From assembly GCA_003612515.1 (NCBI GenBank), contig RAZB01000001.1, forward strand, positions 248,001 through 312,000: 64,000 nucleotides of DNA. Direction: 5' to 3'. The stretch comes from a bacterium D16-34 (lineage in GTDB: Bacteria; Actinomycetota; Coriobacteriia; Coriobacteriales; Eggerthellaceae). The position numbers and the translations under genes are program-made. Positions within the stretch are counted from its first letter, which is position 1. Every line of letters starts with the position of its first letter. Below, piece by piece: positions 63,701 to 64,000 of this stretch. The notes beneath the pieces were generated by a model. That model was given only the letters and a program-made list of their open reading frames with translations, was not told where the DNA came from and did not search any database.

Positions 63701-64000
63701 TCATAACAGTTGAACCTCTTCAATATCCTCTACTGCTATTTTCTTATTCAAGGCATTCAAGCACTGTTGGACATACTGAGAAATAGCCGACGACAGGCGA
63801 TAAGTTCCATCACGGTAATTTACATACGTGTTTCCGATATCACCCAACATGCGTTTTACTTCGCTATCAAATTCAGAATTTAGATAATCAACAACAGCAC
63901 GATCTATCGCCGGCCTAAAAGGTTCCATAAAATCACATGCAAGATTAAACTGGTTGTATTCATTGCGATGGCATATACCAGTTTGCGTGAGATAACCACG
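63701..64000 (-). CDS. cas1: CRISPR integrase Cas1 (C-terminal part, cut by window edge)
   Basis: The last about 99 residues of Cas1. The visible part includes GYLTQTGICHRNEYNQFNLACDFMEPFRPAIDR, read through to the window edge, with the conserved His and the Glu/Asp of the C-terminal metal site. The frame is open to base 64000, so the N-terminal two-thirds lie outside. cas9 is expected further upstream on this strand. Confidence 0.95.
   Translation of the reverse strand, partial: RGYLTQTGICHRNEYNQFNLACDFMEPFRPAIDRAVVDYLNSEFDSEVKRMLGDIGNTYVNYRDGTYRLSSAISQYVQQCLNALNKKIAVEDIEEVQLL

Overview
The window reads as chromosome of a Gram-positive, sortase-using bacterium with roughly balanced base composition. 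I think class Coriobacteriia (Actinomycetota) is the best guess, from the mix of LPXTG adhesins, a type II-A CRISPR locus and an APC permease/amidase pair. No rRNA or housekeeping marker is present, so the taxon is an inference.

Layout. (1) 0.2-2.6 kb: a small LPQTG surface protein and a membrane-anchored GH25 lysozyme. (2) 2.7-8.6 kb: phosphate operon pstS-pstC-pstA-pstB, then a PhoB-like regulator and a PhoR-like kinase; the PstS halves are in swapped order. (3) 8.7-38.7 kb, reverse strand: one uninterrupted gene of about 10,000 codons for a giant LPKTG-anchored adhesin with DUF11-like and SdrD_B-like repeats. (4) 39.7-42.9 kb, reverse strand: APC-family permease, acetamidase/formamidase and a DUF308/HdeD-like membrane protein. 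(5) 43.3 kb: initiator tRNA-fMet with promoter and terminator, followed by what looks like a lower-GC island. (6) 44.1-50.3 kb: a five-gene restriction-modification-like operon (small RHH-like protein, C5-cytosine methylase, MORC/GHKL ATPase, Z1 helicase, PD-(D/E)XK protein). (7) 50.6-52.8 kb, reverse strand: an AAA_14/DUF4143 ATPase behind a 12-bp palindrome, and a sirtuin. (8) 53.1-60.8 kb: many very small genes, mostly on the reverse strand. (9) 60.8-62.6 kb: a 28-repeat CRISPR array, then csn2, cas2 and the start of cas1 running off the right edge. Cas9 and tracrRNA are presumably beyond it.

Main discovery candidate. To the left of the ordinary array, the CRISPR repeat continues as at least thirteen solitary, same-orientation, decayed copies between 53.47 and 60.08 kb. 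They are separated not by 30-nt spacers but mostly by about 250-1850 bp of DNA carrying small genes. Several of these genes begin 14-27 nt after one repeat, with a Shine-Dalgarno in that gap, and several end 23-34 nt before the next. The copies farthest from the array are the most decayed. The layout resembles an integron cassette array with CRISPR repeats as boundaries, at the old (trailer) end of a type II-A array. Cargo includes immunity-protein-like, antitoxin-like and truncated genes. At the other end, csn2 reads through where a leader should be and stops inside the first repeat.
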